From positions 1,674,001 to 1,738,000 of the forward strand of contig NW_027476096.1 in the NCBI RefSeq assembly GCF_051020955.1: a DNA stretch of 64,000 nt, written 5' to 3'. Below the pieces are notes generated by a model, which made no database searches, had not been told where the DNA came from, and saw nothing but the letters and a program-made list of their open reading frames with translations. Of this stretch, positions 1 through 9,911 are shown piece after piece. This DNA is from Megalopta genalis. Lineage: Eukaryota > Arthropoda > Insecta > Hymenoptera > Halictidae. The translations under genes and the position numbers were made by a program. Position 1 is the first letter of the stretch. Each line of letters starts with the position of its first letter.

Positions 1-30
1 AGTCGCCACTCGAGTGCAAAGGGTTAAAAT

Positions 31-290
31 ACAGTATTGCTGAACGAACAGTGAAGTACACTAAATTCGTGTAAAGATAGAAAACTCGATACGAGCGCAG
101 TAAACTAATCAACTAGCAAAGAAGTAAATAACGAATATATAAGAAAAACTATAAATATATATATATATATATAAGAAATATAATATAAAAAGAAATATAA
201 ATATATAAGAAAACTCGGTACAAGCGTAGTAAAACTAATCAGCTAATATAGACTGAATAAAATTCGACCGATTATCGTTGCACATCTGCA
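31..290 (+). repeat. AT-rich dispersed repeat, copy 1
   Basis: This stretch recurs at 4328-4520 in the same orientation. Shared blocks include the pieces reading CTGAACGAACAGTGAA, AAAGATAGAAA, AGTAAACTAATCAACTAGCA and TTATCGTTGCACATC, with small differences between copies. It contains a short (TA)n run near 155-170 and an internal partial repeat (AAACTCGATACGAGCG / AAACTCGGTACAAGCG). A pair of direct repeats flanking about 4 kb of transposon debris could be LTR remnants, but no clean TG...CA ends or target duplication were found. Confidence 0.5.
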
Positions 291-311
291 TATATTAATC
301 GTGATTACGCC

Positions 312-313
<2 letters not shown>

Positions 314-372
<59 letters not shown>
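314..372. repeat. (GA)n microsatellite
   Basis: Uninterrupted GA dinucleotide repeat of about 59 bp, followed by a degenerate GA-rich tail. Reading frames through it give Leu-Ser polymers and are not genes. Confidence 0.97.
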
Positions 373-376
<4 letters not shown>

Positions 377-783
377 AGAGGGAGACACATGCCGGTCTCC
401 GAGAGAGCTCCAATCACCATTCGACACCTGACAACAAGAATGGCTCAGCGGTTTGATTATTTTTGTCGCTCGATCAGAGGTGGCCGCCTGACTCTCCACG
501 GTGTATCGAAGAGTACGCGACAAATCGCGTTGCTGCGACTAAGCTATAATTACAATGTGCTTAACCGAAGGAAACTTATATACAAGTCTACAATTACAGA
601 AACTTTAGGAACTTACGCTACAACGCGCTTAACCTCGCAAGGATCTTCTTCCGGATCATTATCCGCCACCGCCAGGCTCAAGTACATTGGACTCCCCACG
701 CTGCGCGGAAGTATACGAACACCACTGGAATGAGGATTCCGAAGCGCCTACCGACCTGCTATTTCTGGTTGTCCTCAACGTAA
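373..783. other. unassigned interval between the GA repeat and the antisense gypsy remnant
   Basis: A 114-codon open frame crosses 389-733 on the plus strand, but it shows no recognisable domain, repeat or motif. I see no RNA gene or element end here. Confidence 0.3.
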
Positions 784-1519
784 CTATTTGTCTGGGCGCC
801 AGCCTCTGCGTTCTGGGAAAGGCTGCGTTCCTTTCAGCTTCCGTTGTGAAGTCGAAGGATTGAACTTGAATCGAACGGTGGCAGAGTTGGTATCACCGAC
901 GGCACTGCCGCAGCAGCTCCTCCAGAACTGAGATTGCCGCGAGGATGTTGGAAGCAGATTCGAGCGGGTGTGGAGCCAGTTGCGGTGCGCTGGCTTTGGC
1001 GAAGTGCACAGTCTGCACCCGCTTGATCCTCGACCCTCTGTGGGTCCTATCATCATCCACTATCAGGGCTAAACTGCTGGGCGCCTGCCGTCTGATTTCG
1101 GCGAGGTTGCATCGCTGGTCAGAACGGTCGCACCCGCAGCGAGCTATCTGCGAAGAGGTGTCTATTGTTTCATCATCCTGGTGGTTCCGGGGCCGCACCT
1201 GTCGCAGACATTCGTGCGGTTAGGAACGGCGGAGGCCTTAATCGAGTCGTAGTGCGTGTCTTCAGGTCCAGAAGATGTAGTTGGTGGCGAGATTCTCTGC
1301 CAGCTCATACAATCACAATCATTGACCCCAGGATAGCGCGGATTTGGTAAGGTCCAGAAAATGTTGGCGCCAATTTGGCACAGATACCTTCGGACCCCGA
1401 CGAGAGCTGCGACGATGATTATAATTTTTCCGTTGTTCTTCGGTGGTGCGGTTCTGCGCCCAGCGGATGAACTGGTAAGTTTCGGATAGTCTAGAAAGTT
1501 GGTCCTGGTGGTATTGCTA

Positions 1520-1860
1520 CTACGGGTAGCTCTCCGATTGTTCCTTGACGGCGGTACGAAGGCGTTCGTACCAGGGATCCTTCGAAGGCTCAAACAAGCT
1601 GACTTCCATCGCCCGTCTGGTAACAGAATCTGCCACCAGATTCTGCTGCTTGCGGTATTGTACAGATAGGGCAGCATTTTGCGGATTTCCTACGATCAGG
1701 CATTCCTGCTCGGTGACCGAGTAATTTCGCTCGATCTCATTGAAGATACGGCTGGCATATGCAATCACCCGTTTTTCCTTGACGACGTCCTGGGTGAGAA
1801 TAGCATCCACTGCCGCTGGCGTTGGTTTGTAAGAAGAATGGCCTGTTAACGCCGGGATAG
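1520..1860 (-). pseudogene. gypsy pol fragment: RNase H and linker
   Basis: In the minus frame this encodes a piece of the retroelement RNase H domain (the block with AILTQ, then VIAYASR, NEIERNYSVTEQECL), followed by the linker that normally leads to integrase, with a VADSVTRR and a WYERL...YP motif. A second frame just upstream (1737-1931) holds FFLQTNASG, which corresponds to the first RNase H block with its catalytic Asp changed to Asn. The two halves are out of frame with each other. The residue change and the frameshift both indicate a non-functional copy. Confidence 0.65.
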
Positions 1861-2199
1861 GCAGGGGCCAGTAGCTTTCCGAGGCTCTCGAAGGCTGATC
1901 CTCGGTATCTCCTCAAACCCAGTTGCGGCACTTCTGCAGGAGCAAGTGCAGTGGCTCCGCGGTGTAGGCGAAGTTGGTCGATACCACGATACCACCCCCA
2001 GGAAACAGCGACGTTCTTCTACACTATTGGGTGCTTGCACCTTGTCCGGGTCGGAGCGGACTCTCTGGCTCGTGACCACGGATCCCAGGCACTTCTCGGG
2101 ATTAATGCGGTGATTCGCCTGTAGCAGTGGTTGTAGCACCATCCGAAGGTTCTCGAGGAGCTTTTGGAAGGTCCCTCTCAAAAGTAACCCAAAGTGCAC
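1846..2199 (-). pseudogene. gypsy pol fragment: RT thumb/connection
   Basis: The minus-strand translation has the gypsy RT pattern in which a hydrophobic helix (NLRMVLQPLLQANHR) leads to INPEKC, followed by a DPDKV.AP segment where the next helix of the RT connection begins. The central YLDD catalytic block is not present. The frame degrades after about 70 residues into a Ser/Arg/Pro-rich shifted frame. It lies between the gag-like piece and the RNase H piece, as expected for gypsy order. Confidence 0.55.
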
Positions 2200-2471
2200 G
2201 AGGTGAAATTGATATAGGTTTCGGCCTAGAACGATGAAGATGGTAATCAGACTTTCAGATCTGAAGACGGTAATCAGGCTTTTCGCGGACAGAGGAATCT
2301 ACCAGTAGCCAGGCTCAGGGATTAATAGGTAACAGGCTCTCCGGAGCTTCTCCAGCGTGGCCTGGACCTGTGGCAGGGCACTATTTCGACGAAATAGTCT
2401 TGAGCCGCTTCCTCGGATCTCTGTACTGGCACTGAAAGGCGCTGAAAGTCCTTCCAATCGATCCGATATTC

Positions 2472-2825
2472 TCACTCATCCCGGAGCAATTGAAGAGCAG
2501 CGTCACGCAGGATTTCGGATAGAAAGCACAGCATTTGATTGGTTGTAACTCCGTAACAGCCGGTCAATGAAATCTTTGGCTCCCTTACTTTCATCGAAGT
2601 GAGCTCACCGGCGGCGGATTCGCTCCATAATGTTGGATTCCATAACGACTTCCGCGGTGCCTTCCGAAGGGTTGAGATCAAGTTTGGATGGCACGGTCCG
2701 GATGGAACTGATAAGACGTTGTCCAAGTTCTTCAACGGTTCCGATGGGGTCGAATTGAAGTCGTCGCGCGCGCGGTAGGTCTTCTTTCGGCAGGCGATAT
2801 ATTTCGCGGATCGCGTTACGTTCAT
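2472..2825 (-). pseudogene. gag-like fragment of the antisense gypsy
   Basis: A 117-codon minus-strand frame upstream of the pol remnants. The end (TTNQMLCFLSEILRDAALQL) resembles the retrotransposon Gag capsid helix region. No zinc knuckle is visible. Assignment relies mainly on position and is weak. Confidence 0.35.
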
Positions 2826-4327
2826 TCGGATGTCTTTCCTATTTGAGGCTTTACCCTGTTACCGTCGCAATTCAAGCGCCACTTGTGACGGTTACGTGGA
2901 TGCATGCCGACTCAGATGGCGGTCCCTGGTTCTTAGTGGATCCTTAAATGTATAAGACTGATTGAATTCTAAGCAATACTGTATTTACTTGTATTTATAC
3001 TTAAATAATAAGTGACGGAAGGTTTGACTTACGAGCTAGTGGCAGATGATTCAGCTTAAATTTAACGGCGGACAGTACGGCTTAAATCTAACGGCGGACA
3101 GTACGGCTTAAAACTATCGGCGGACGGTTCGGCTTATGGGTTAGCGGTTAGCGATTAGCGGAATCGGAGGCGCAACGGTTTACAAAATCGAGGTGCGGCA
3201 GTTCGCGGAATCTCGGCGGTGAGTGGTATCGCGGGGTGCGAACAGGATTCAGATGGCTAGGGTGCCCGTTCGGTACCACCGTGAGGCTCGGCTCGTCAGC
3301 TACGCGTAATTGTACCTTCAAGAGAATCTCGCGCTGAGGAGGACGTAGTCGTTACAAAGAATTGAAAAGAAAAGAAAGAAGTTTTTAGAACTTTCGTGTT
3401 GTGACGATGCAAAAATGTGACGTGACGTTGCAGAAATGCATCAGGAGGTATTCAATTAACTTTTGACAAATTTACAAAGAAAACGCCCGAAAGCTAAATA
3501 AATTAATAAATACTTTGAAACACCGTTTTTTTGTGGTGCATATTTTTTTAGATCCCTCTACTTTCGAACATTCAACATTCGCACACACTTTCAGAAACCA
3601 ATTGTGTGCGAAAGTCGAGGGCCCACTGTATAATTAATGTAACCTGCAACAGGAAACCCAACTCCATGGACTTTGACAGATTCTATAAGTTAACAGCAGA
3701 AGAAGATAGAAGTTTGAATAAAATCCTCAATATCCCATCTTCTAACCTTCGTATAGCAAGATAAATAGTCCACCGAAAAAAAGCAACTAGAATGCTCGCG
3801 CGAAAATTTGGCAATCGCTAAGTCGTCTTTCCAAATCAAAAATTCAAAAATTAACTACTGGAAGAGTCATTAGAATTAAATAATAGTTTTGAAATACCTA
3901 TATAGGAGCAATCAGATACGGAAAATAGAGATATAGCAACAGATAAATGAGAAAAGCAGAATAAGCCACTACCCATAAATATCACTCATGCAAATTCCAG
4001 AGAGATTATCAACACTCTGGCGAAGAAAAATTAAAGAAAAACACTTATTATAAGCGAAAAAATTAAGAAAACATAACTATCTCAAGAAAAAAAAGAATAT
4101 TTATAATAAAACTAAAAATACAGTAAGTGTATTATGTTCAAATCCGAATCAAAGCAATCAGATCTTCAATGTAACTCGAGGAGTGCCTTGAGTTGCGGAT
4201 AAATAAGAAGCGTAGGAAATAGGAAATTTATCATAAATATAATTCGCCCGTGTAACGTTTAATACAAGCAATATTTACACTCCTTGTCTCGCTTATAACA
4301 TAAGAATTGCGTTGTAATAATTCAAAC
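2826..4327. other. AT-rich interval without a supportable gene
   Basis: Contents visible: a triplicated 27-bp minisatellite (3053-3134); a GC-richer block up to about 3350 that may belong to an LTR; a possible DNA-transposon end at about 3600-3632, where GTGTGCGAAAGTCGAGGGCCC is followed by ACTGTATA; and an A-rich stretch (3650-4150) with fragments of broken coding character, such as a frame with PINITHANSREIINTLAK. That last fragment resembles LINE ORF1/gag-like C-terminal regions, but stops break it up and I do not call it. Confidence 0.4.
3053..3134. repeat. 27-bp tandem repeat, three units
   Basis: Three imperfect units built around CTTAAATCTAACGGCGGACA followed by GTACGG, the last one divergent. 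Likely a minisatellite within LTR-like sequence. Confidence 0.8.
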
Positions 4328-4520
4328 ACAGTAGTGCTGAACGAACAGTGAACTACACTAAATTCGCGTAAAGATAGAAAGCATGGCACAAGCGCAGTAA
4401 ACTAATCAACTAGCAAAAAATTGAATAGCGAGTACAAGAAAACTCGATACGCGTGGAGTAGAACTAATCAGCTAGTATAGACTAAATTGAATTCGAGCAA
4501 TTATCGTTGCACATCGTTGC
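4328..4520 (+). repeat. AT-rich dispersed repeat, copy 2
   Basis: Direct repeat of 31-290 (see copy 1), with substitutions and small deletions, ending at the shared GCACATC. Confidence 0.5.
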
Positions 4521-5084
4521 ACAGCAGCTTGTCCGCAAGGACCGATCTAACGGGCAGGGTGGCGTTCTGCCTGCCCGCGAAAGCCGATCGTAGCGACTTT
4601 ACCTGTGTGATCTTACCCTAGTGGTGCTTCAGGTGTAGTCTTTCAGCCTCCGAGTCTGGGGCCGATTTAGAAGGATCTTAGTTGGCCCTTTGGGAAAGTT
4701 GAAATCAGCGGAGACGAAGCCAGCCAAGATTTTGTTCGGTGGTGTATCCTGCGGGCGCCTGGAGTCGAGGAAAGTATGGAGATATATCTTCTTCGCCCAC
4801 TTGCTGTCAAAGAAAGTACGTAACACCCTCCATGTGTGGAGGGGACAGGGTGCCCCTGTCTCGGCACGCGCTGCCCGAGGCCCTAGCTAGGGGAGGGGTG
4901 CCGTAACCCCCTCCGTTTGAGTGCATGCCACACAAAAGGCAGGAGGCTTCCTAGTCCCCAGTCGGATGCTCGAGGCGGAAATCTCGGAAGCGAAGAAGGG
5001 GACCTCTCTCCCTTACACAGAGCCTTGGTTGTCCTTCGTGCCCCATTAAGATCTCTGATGAGGCTGTTAAACAGCTCGACCAGC
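4521..5084. other. GC-rich interval, possible LINE 3' end
   Basis: GC content rises sharply here. The composition (GGGCAGGGTGGCG, GGGGTGCCGTAACCCCC) resembles 3' ends of R1-type LINEs, but there is no coding match, poly(A) or target duplication to support it. No gene is called. Confidence 0.25.
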
Positions 5085-5690
5085 TCAGAGTCGCGCCGAT
5101 TCATTGTTCGACGAGGGAAATGTTCCATCCATTCAGACAACGGAACAAATATTGTTGGAGCAAACCGCGAACTCGACGAAATTCGTCATCTAATCAACTC
5201 CCAGGGACATCATCAGAAGGTGAATGCGTATCTAAGCAATGAGGGGATCAAATGGCTTCGGAGGCTTATGGAAAGCGGCAGTGAAATCTTTCAAACATCA
5301 CATCAGACGGGTCATAGTGAACGAATTGCTCACTTTCGAAGAATTCAACACCTTTATTGCCGAAATTGAAGCCATTCTGAATTCATGACCTCTCATTCCG
5401 CTATCTTCTGATCCTAATGATCTTTGCGCTCTAACTCCAGGACATTTTTTGATCGGCAGCGCACATCAAATGGACCAGCGGCAACCATGAAATCGAGAAA
5501 GGAACCCTCATCGTTATCAAGGAAGACAAACTACCACCCATGCAGTGAGCTCTTGGGCGGGTTCTCAAGATCCTGGCATAGATGGCATCATTCGGGTAGT
5601 CGCCATTCAAACTCCTCAAAGCATCATCAAGCAAAATATTCGACAAATTGCGCCTTTACCTATCGATTTAAACAAGGATATTTGTAATTG
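5085..5690 (+). pseudogene. BEL/Pao integrase fragment
   Basis: The plus strand encodes the second half of a BEL/Pao-type integrase. The core-domain block FIVRRGKCS, SDNGTN.VGANREL (catalytic Asp in SDNGTN) is followed by a helix with FLSNEGIKW. Then, in shifted frames, come the F.HH...VNELLTFEEFNTFI.EIEAILNS segment, SSDPNDL.ALTPGHFLIG, and a terminal segment matching the ALGRVLKI..DGIIRVVAI region that closes BEL/Pao pol. Several frameshifts and stops make it non-functional. It lies directly upstream of a BEL-type LTR, consistent with the 3' end of an element. The 5' part of pol, and gag, are missing. Confidence 0.8.
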
Positions 5691-5715
5691 GTGGGTACCC
5701 TCTCAATGAGGGGAA

Positions 5716-6375
5716 CATATTCTGCGTCCGTCCGATTTTCTCCGGGGCGAATTACTTTTTTGTTCAATTTTTAAAATGACTTGATTTATGGGGAGTTTCC
5801 TTTGGCTTAGTGAGACAATATTCATAGTCCTTCAACGAACAGTATGCAATTGACAAAAAGTCACATTCGTTAGATTATTTAACTTCATAGAACCATAGCC
5901 TTCTTCCTTACAGTCTTTCAGATTCATTATTTCTTAGAGTCGTCTTCTTTGCGGCAATAAAGTAATTTCATGTTTTCAATTTATAGCAGCCACGCCATGG
6001 CGCGCCATCTCGCACCGCTTCGGTCACCCACTCGGGATTTCTCGCTATCTGCGTCACTTTTTTACTTCCCTTTCCATCGCGGTACTAGCCAATCAGTTTC
6101 TAGTTCTCTATTTTCGAAAAGTATAAAAGCTCGAAACCAATTCAACTTCTCTCTACTCTCTTTCAATCAGTCGCGCTATCTGCTTCAACGAAGTTCTGAA
6201 TTGCAGTCAGTCTGCTTCAGTCAACTCTAGTCTTCTAGTCAACCGTCTATCGTAGTCTTTCAACCTTAGACCATCGAGCTGAGACTAGTTCATAATGCTT
6301 CAAATTCAATACAAACAGCGATACTAATCAATTTCGTCGCTTAGCGTAATCGGCCTTACAACCCGGGAGATTTTT
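5716..6375 (+). repeat. BEL/Pao LTR, forward copy
   Basis: It follows the integrase remnant and a purine-rich tract (ATGAGGGGA at about 5707-5715). It carries a TATA box (TATAAAA, 6122-6128) and a TCAGT-type initiator (6167-6171). The same sequence is present in inverse orientation at 13034-13640: for example AACCCGGGAGATTTT at the end here corresponds to AAAATCTCTCGGGTT there. Exact ends are not fixed because no target duplication was recognised. Confidence 0.65.
6122..6171 (+). promoter_or_regulatory. BEL LTR core promoter
   Basis: TATAAAA followed 45 bp downstream by TCAGT, the arthropod initiator consensus. The spacing is somewhat long for a TATA-Inr pair. Confidence 0.5.
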
Positions 6376-6408
6376 AGAATCGCGTAATTTTGGTATAACA
6401 AAAACACT

Positions 6409-6960
6409 ACAGTGATAGCAGCAGTGGTGAAGAAATAAATATTCAAGAAAGTAATAACAATCGTGATAGCGAATGGAGAAATGTGACAAATGAGGATGTC
6501 ATTCCAGAAAAATTACCATTTAGATCTGGATCACGAAACCCTGGTTCGCAACTAAATCCAAATTATACAGAACCATTAGATTATTTCAATTAATTCTTCG
6601 CCGATGAGTTGATCAAGAAGATAGTTGACGAGACTAGTCGGTATGCAAATAAAAAAATACAAGAAAAACATTTAACAAAACGGTCCACATGGCACGCATG
6701 GGCTAATGTCACAACAAAGAAATTGCAAGCACTTCTCGGCGTAATATTGCTTATGGAAACAATACCACTTCCGAAATATTCCTCAAGGAATATTGATCAA
6801 CAAATAACAAATGTAAGATCCCATACTTTGCTGAAATATTCAGAAGAGACCGATTCTTACAAATATTTTGGATGCTGCATATAAATGAAAATTCCGAAGG
6901 TACGGAAAACACGAGAACGCGGACGCAAAAAATCAGCAATTTTTTGGATTATATCCCTTT
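6409..6960 (+). pseudogene. piggyBac-type transposase remnant 1 (N-terminal half)
   Basis: Plus-strand frames encode the N-terminal dimerisation region of a piggyBac-like (PGBD, DDE_Tnp_1_7) transposase. The order is a variable acidic segment, a 'P-F-R-S-G' step, EPLDYFN (then a stop), FFADELIKKIVDETSRYAN, and the WA.VTTKKLQALLGVILLME block. After the fragment ending GCCI the homology continues in a shifted frame (MLHINENSEGTEN). No catalytic DDD aspartates remain. It carries at least one in-frame stop (about 6590) and two frameshifts. Confidence 0.75.
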
Positions 6961-7140
6961 GCACTCGAGAGGTGACTCTCGATAATCTTATGAAGTGTAA
7001 AATGATACCCCTTCAAATGGAGATAAGACTTTCCTATCTAAAATTAGTCCGCAACCACGAACCGGACTGCATTTTCGGTATTAGTTGGAACCTAACAGTC
7101 GTGGCAGAGAGACTACTCAAGTTAAAGCTTTTGATCCCTA

Positions 7141-7596
7141 AAAACATGGAACGTAATACTGAAATAAGTTTAAGTGAAGATGAGTTCGATTTCACGGTGC
7201 TTAACGAGGAAATTACGTCTCTATACAGAGAGCTTGGCAATACAGAGAATAACAGCAGTAGTGGCGAAGTAAGAGGTGTAAGAAGGCGAAAGATCAGAGT
7301 GATAGACAGTGAATGTGACAGCGATACTGATACTACAGAAGACTCACAATCGGACAGTGCTGAATGGATTAGTTGCACTGAATTTGAAGAAATACCGTCA
7401 AGAATACCATTTATAGCCGGCGACACTATACTGCAGGACCGCACGTACCACCAGATAAGAGAGAACCATTGGATTTTTTAAAACTTTTTGTTACTAATGA
7501 ACTGGTGAATGAAATAGTTATTGAAACTAATAATTATGCTACAGAAAAGTTAGAAGGAAAGACATTATTATCGTACTCGATATGGCGAAATTGGCG
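7141..7596 (+). pseudogene. piggyBac-type transposase remnant 2, N-terminal part
   Basis: An acidic Ser/Asp-rich leader (residues such as SECDSDTDTTEDSQSDSAEW) leads to FEEIPSRIPFIAGD and, after a frameshift, to EPLDFFKLFVTNELVNEI and ETNNYATEKLEGK. These are the same N-terminal blocks as in remnant 1. The sequence breaks off at about 7596, where GC-rich R1-like LINE sequence begins; a C-terminal piggyBac piece resumes at about 8991. Remnant 2 therefore looks split by the LINE insertion, with loss of the catalytic centre. Confidence 0.72.
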
Positions 7597-8990
7597 GAAC
7601 GTCGGTCGACACCTTGTCGTGGTGCGGGGGCTCAAGTAGCCGCAATGATGCCTGGAGCGATGCCGGCGGGAACTCCGGTTCCTGGCAGGGCCTCCCTAGC
7701 CGGTAAGGTTCAGGTGGAGTAGTGAACAACCAAGAACGACCTAGGGGAAGGTACCCCGAATAATAAACCAAAAACGGAGAGGAAATTGAAGGAGAAAGAA
7801 ACTAGGGTGCAGGGGGTTGGATCCCCAGTACCGGCGTCTGGTGAGGGTGTCAAAGCGGGCCCCCAGACGTCGTTATCCAACGACCGCAGTGCTGCAGGAG
7901 TGGACCGCTCTGCTCCTGTAGCATACATTACTACAAGCGAGGATCCCCGTCGATCTGACGAGGATAGCGGTGGAGCATCACATCTCGATGTCTTGCGGAG
8001 CTCGCTACGCGAACTGCTTGGCAAATGCCGCGACATCGTGGTCGGGATGGCAACGGCGACCACAAAACAGAGAAATGTGGCCATGCCGATTAAGAGCGGG
8101 CTGCCGAGGTGCGTCGAGCTGTTCGACGCCATGGAGGCTGCCCTTCTAGCCCAGCCTGTGCGGGAGCAAGACAAGGAACCGAGGAAGCGCTCCCGTAAGA
8201 CCCGGGAAAGTCCTTCTTCTCAGCCATCGCCGGCAGAGAAGAAGTGCAAAGGGAAAGAAGACGGGCCATGGAACGTCGTCTCAAAAAAACGGAGGGGAAA
8301 AAAGCTAAAGTCTCGCCCCGTCTCCGCCGGGCCGAAATCGTCCTCGGTCACGGTGTGTGCCTCCTGCAGGAAGCATGAGGAGGGTGCGATAACTGCAAGG
8401 AGGGAAAAGAAGAAGAAGAAGAAGAAGAGGAAGAAACGGCCCCGGCGACAGAGAACGGCCGCAGTGATAGTGCGACCGGCAGAAGGGAAGACATATGCCG
8501 AAGTACTCGGAAGGCTCCGGTCCCTTGTCGTCTCAGCACAGACCGAGGTGCAGGTAAAGAGTGTTCGGCAGGCCCGCACACGAGATATGATCCTCGAGCT
8601 CGACGGGGGTAGAAGGAGGAAAATGGTCTCTGCAGGGGTAGCCCAGGGGTCGATCTTAGGACCGGACCTCTGGAACGCATACTACGACGCTGTCCTGCGG
8701 ATCGAGTTCCCCAGCGAGGCGTTCCTGGTTGGATACGCGGACGACATTGCGGCGGTCGTGGTTGCCCGGAATATCGAATGCGCGCAATTCGGGCTAAACC
8801 AGGTCGTGAGACGGGTGGAGAGATGGATGGGCGAGGCTGGTCTTCGCTTGGCAGCTGAGAAGACTGAGCTTGTCGTCCTGTCCAGGCGTAGGATCCCCAC
8901 CGAGATTCCATTCAAGGTGGGGATTCATAACATCTTGGTCAAGGCCGACATCAGGTCCGATATCAACGAGAATGCCATTGCATCTTTATG
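7597..8990 (+). mobile_element. R1/TRAS-like LINE, internally deleted
   Basis: GC-rich, unlike its AT-rich surroundings. It has a 5' leader (7597-7785), an ORF1-like gag segment and an abrupt jump into the second half of the RT. Both borders run into piggyBac transposase sequence, so it inserted into that element. Neither a target duplication nor the LINE 3' end is identifiable. Confidence 0.65.
7786..8985 (+). pseudogene. LINE ORF1 fused by deletion to RT C-terminal part
   Basis: Residues about 1-275 are a basic ORF1/gag-like protein with Lys/Arg-rich tracts and the AEGKTYAEVLGRLRS block typical of R1-clade ORF1, ending near DMILEL. From about residue 277 the protein continues directly as RT: GVAQGSILGPDLWNAYYD, then VGYADDIAAVV with the catalytic ADD motif, and VERWMGEAGLRLAAEKTEL. 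The endonuclease, the N-terminal RT and the ORF1 zinc knuckles are missing. One long frame therefore hides an internal deletion of several kilobases that happens to be in frame. It is not a natural ORF1-RT fusion gene. Confidence 0.75.
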
Positions 8991-9163
8991 CAATGCTGCT
9001 GGAAAAAATACCTGGTGTTCAAGGATACCATATGTTCGCTGATCGTTATTATACGAGCTATATCTTGGCTAAAGAATTATTGAAATTGAAATACCACCAC
9101 ACAGGAACTATCTTAACACGACACCGACCGGTAGCCAACGCTTACCGACCAGCAACCGATTAA
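8991..9163 (+). pseudogene. piggyBac transposase remnant 2, C-terminal piece
   Basis: Encodes LLEKIPGVQGYHMFADRYYTS, LAKELLKLKYHHTGTI and LTRHRP. This matches the piggyBac block around the second catalytic aspartate (normally in a T/A-D-N/R-YYTS context) and the following G-T-I segment. It continues remnant 2 after the LINE insertion, with roughly 250 residues missing between. Confidence 0.7.
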
Positions 9164-9189
9164 TCGGCTTTTGTCGCCGATGCTCACCA

Positions 9190-9340
9190 AATGATATTAT
9201 ATTAATGTAATATAATATATTAATTATATAATATATATATATATATTATATATATATAACAAATATCTATCGCCAAGGCAACCGATAAATATGCATAAAT
9301 ATATATATATATATATTTATAGATATTTGATAGATATTTG
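9190..9340. repeat. AT-rich simple repeats
   Basis: Several (TA)n tracts interrupted by a copy of ACAAATATCTATCGCC and a near-complementary copy (AGATATTTGATAGATATTTGTTAT), giving a loose inverted repeat. No gene. Confidence 0.85.
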
Positions 9341-9349
9341 TTATTTAGG

Positions 9350-9719
9350 ATGGAGGTACGTTGCTCAGTTGCGTTAGTTGCCTTGCTTTGTAACTTCCCA
9401 CATTTTCATATCAATGCCGTTTTGAAAATTTTACCGTTCGCAATGAGCGAAAGAAATGGTATCGGAGAGTTTTATTTAGATGATTTATCAGATTGTCCTG
9501 ACAGTTATTCAGGAAGTGATAGTGGTTGTTACATCGGTCAACTCCCGACGTATTGCGACGGTGATACATGGTTGACGAACGACGTAGCAATAATTTTGGA
9601 ACCGTTCGAAGGCAGCCCTGGCATAAAAATTATGCCAAATTCTCCCGAAAATTTGATAGAGGGTGTCAATTTATTTATTGGAAATGACTTTTTTATTTCA
9701 TCTCATTTCATCCCGAATT
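9350..9719 (+). pseudogene. piggyBac transposase remnant 3 (N-terminal)
   Basis: Encodes a Ser/Asp-rich leader (LDDLSDCPDSYSGSDSG) and the block PGIKIMPNSPENLIEGVNLF followed by IGNDFF, which corresponds to the first conserved segment of PGBD-type transposases. It stops soon after FIPN. An upstream hydrophobic run (VALVALLCNF) could mimic a signal peptide, but the downstream homology argues for a transposase fragment. This is the third piggyBac N-terminus within 3.5 kb. Confidence 0.65.
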
Positions 9720-9911
9720 AGCATCCGGGACGAACGCCAGGTCAGATTCTCAGAAAGTCGAAGTAAGTCCCAACGCGAAACAAAAACAAACATACGTATC
9801 GAATACCCGACATATGACCGTGTGACACCCAAAATTCCGTTAGTCATCAGCACGAATCGCCTTCTATAATTATAATCTAGATATCCGGTCTGATAAGGTT
9901 ACAGCTTAGGA

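Larger units (their letters stand above)
784..2825 (-). mobile_element. degenerate Ty3/gypsy retroelement, antisense
   Basis: Minus-strand frames give, in element order, a gag-like piece (2825-2472), an RT thumb region (2199-1846) and RNase H plus the RNase H-integrase linker (about 1860-1520). Frameshifts separate them, so the copy is dead. The diagnostic segments are an RT stretch containing NLRMVLQPLL and INPEKC and an RNase H stretch containing VIAYASRIFNEIERNYSV. The sequence from 1519 down to 784 lies where integrase would follow, but no integrase motif is legible. No LTR pair is evident; the GC-rich block at about 3050-3350 may be part of an LTR on the 5' side. Confidence 0.65.

Noticed and set aside
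305..523. Long minus-strand frame through the GA repeat
   Set aside because: Composed of Ser-Leu polymer from the microsatellite; no domain and no support as a gene.
1162..1677. A 171-codon minus-strand frame
   Set aside because: Lies in a shifted frame over the RNase H-integrase linker of the antisense gypsy; composition is not protein-like.
3600..3632. Pogo/Tigger-like transposon terminus
   Set aside because: Only one convincing end; a matching opposite terminus with a TA duplication could not be found.
8220..8911. Several long minus-strand frames opposite the LINE
   Set aside because: Shadow frames of GC-rich ORF1/RT sequence; the plus strand carries recognisable motifs.
7786..9042. A natural fusion gene of a basic protein and a reverse transcriptase
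   Set aside because: Explained by an internal deletion of an R1-like LINE joining ORF1 to the RT C-terminal part; endonuclease and RT N-terminus are missing.
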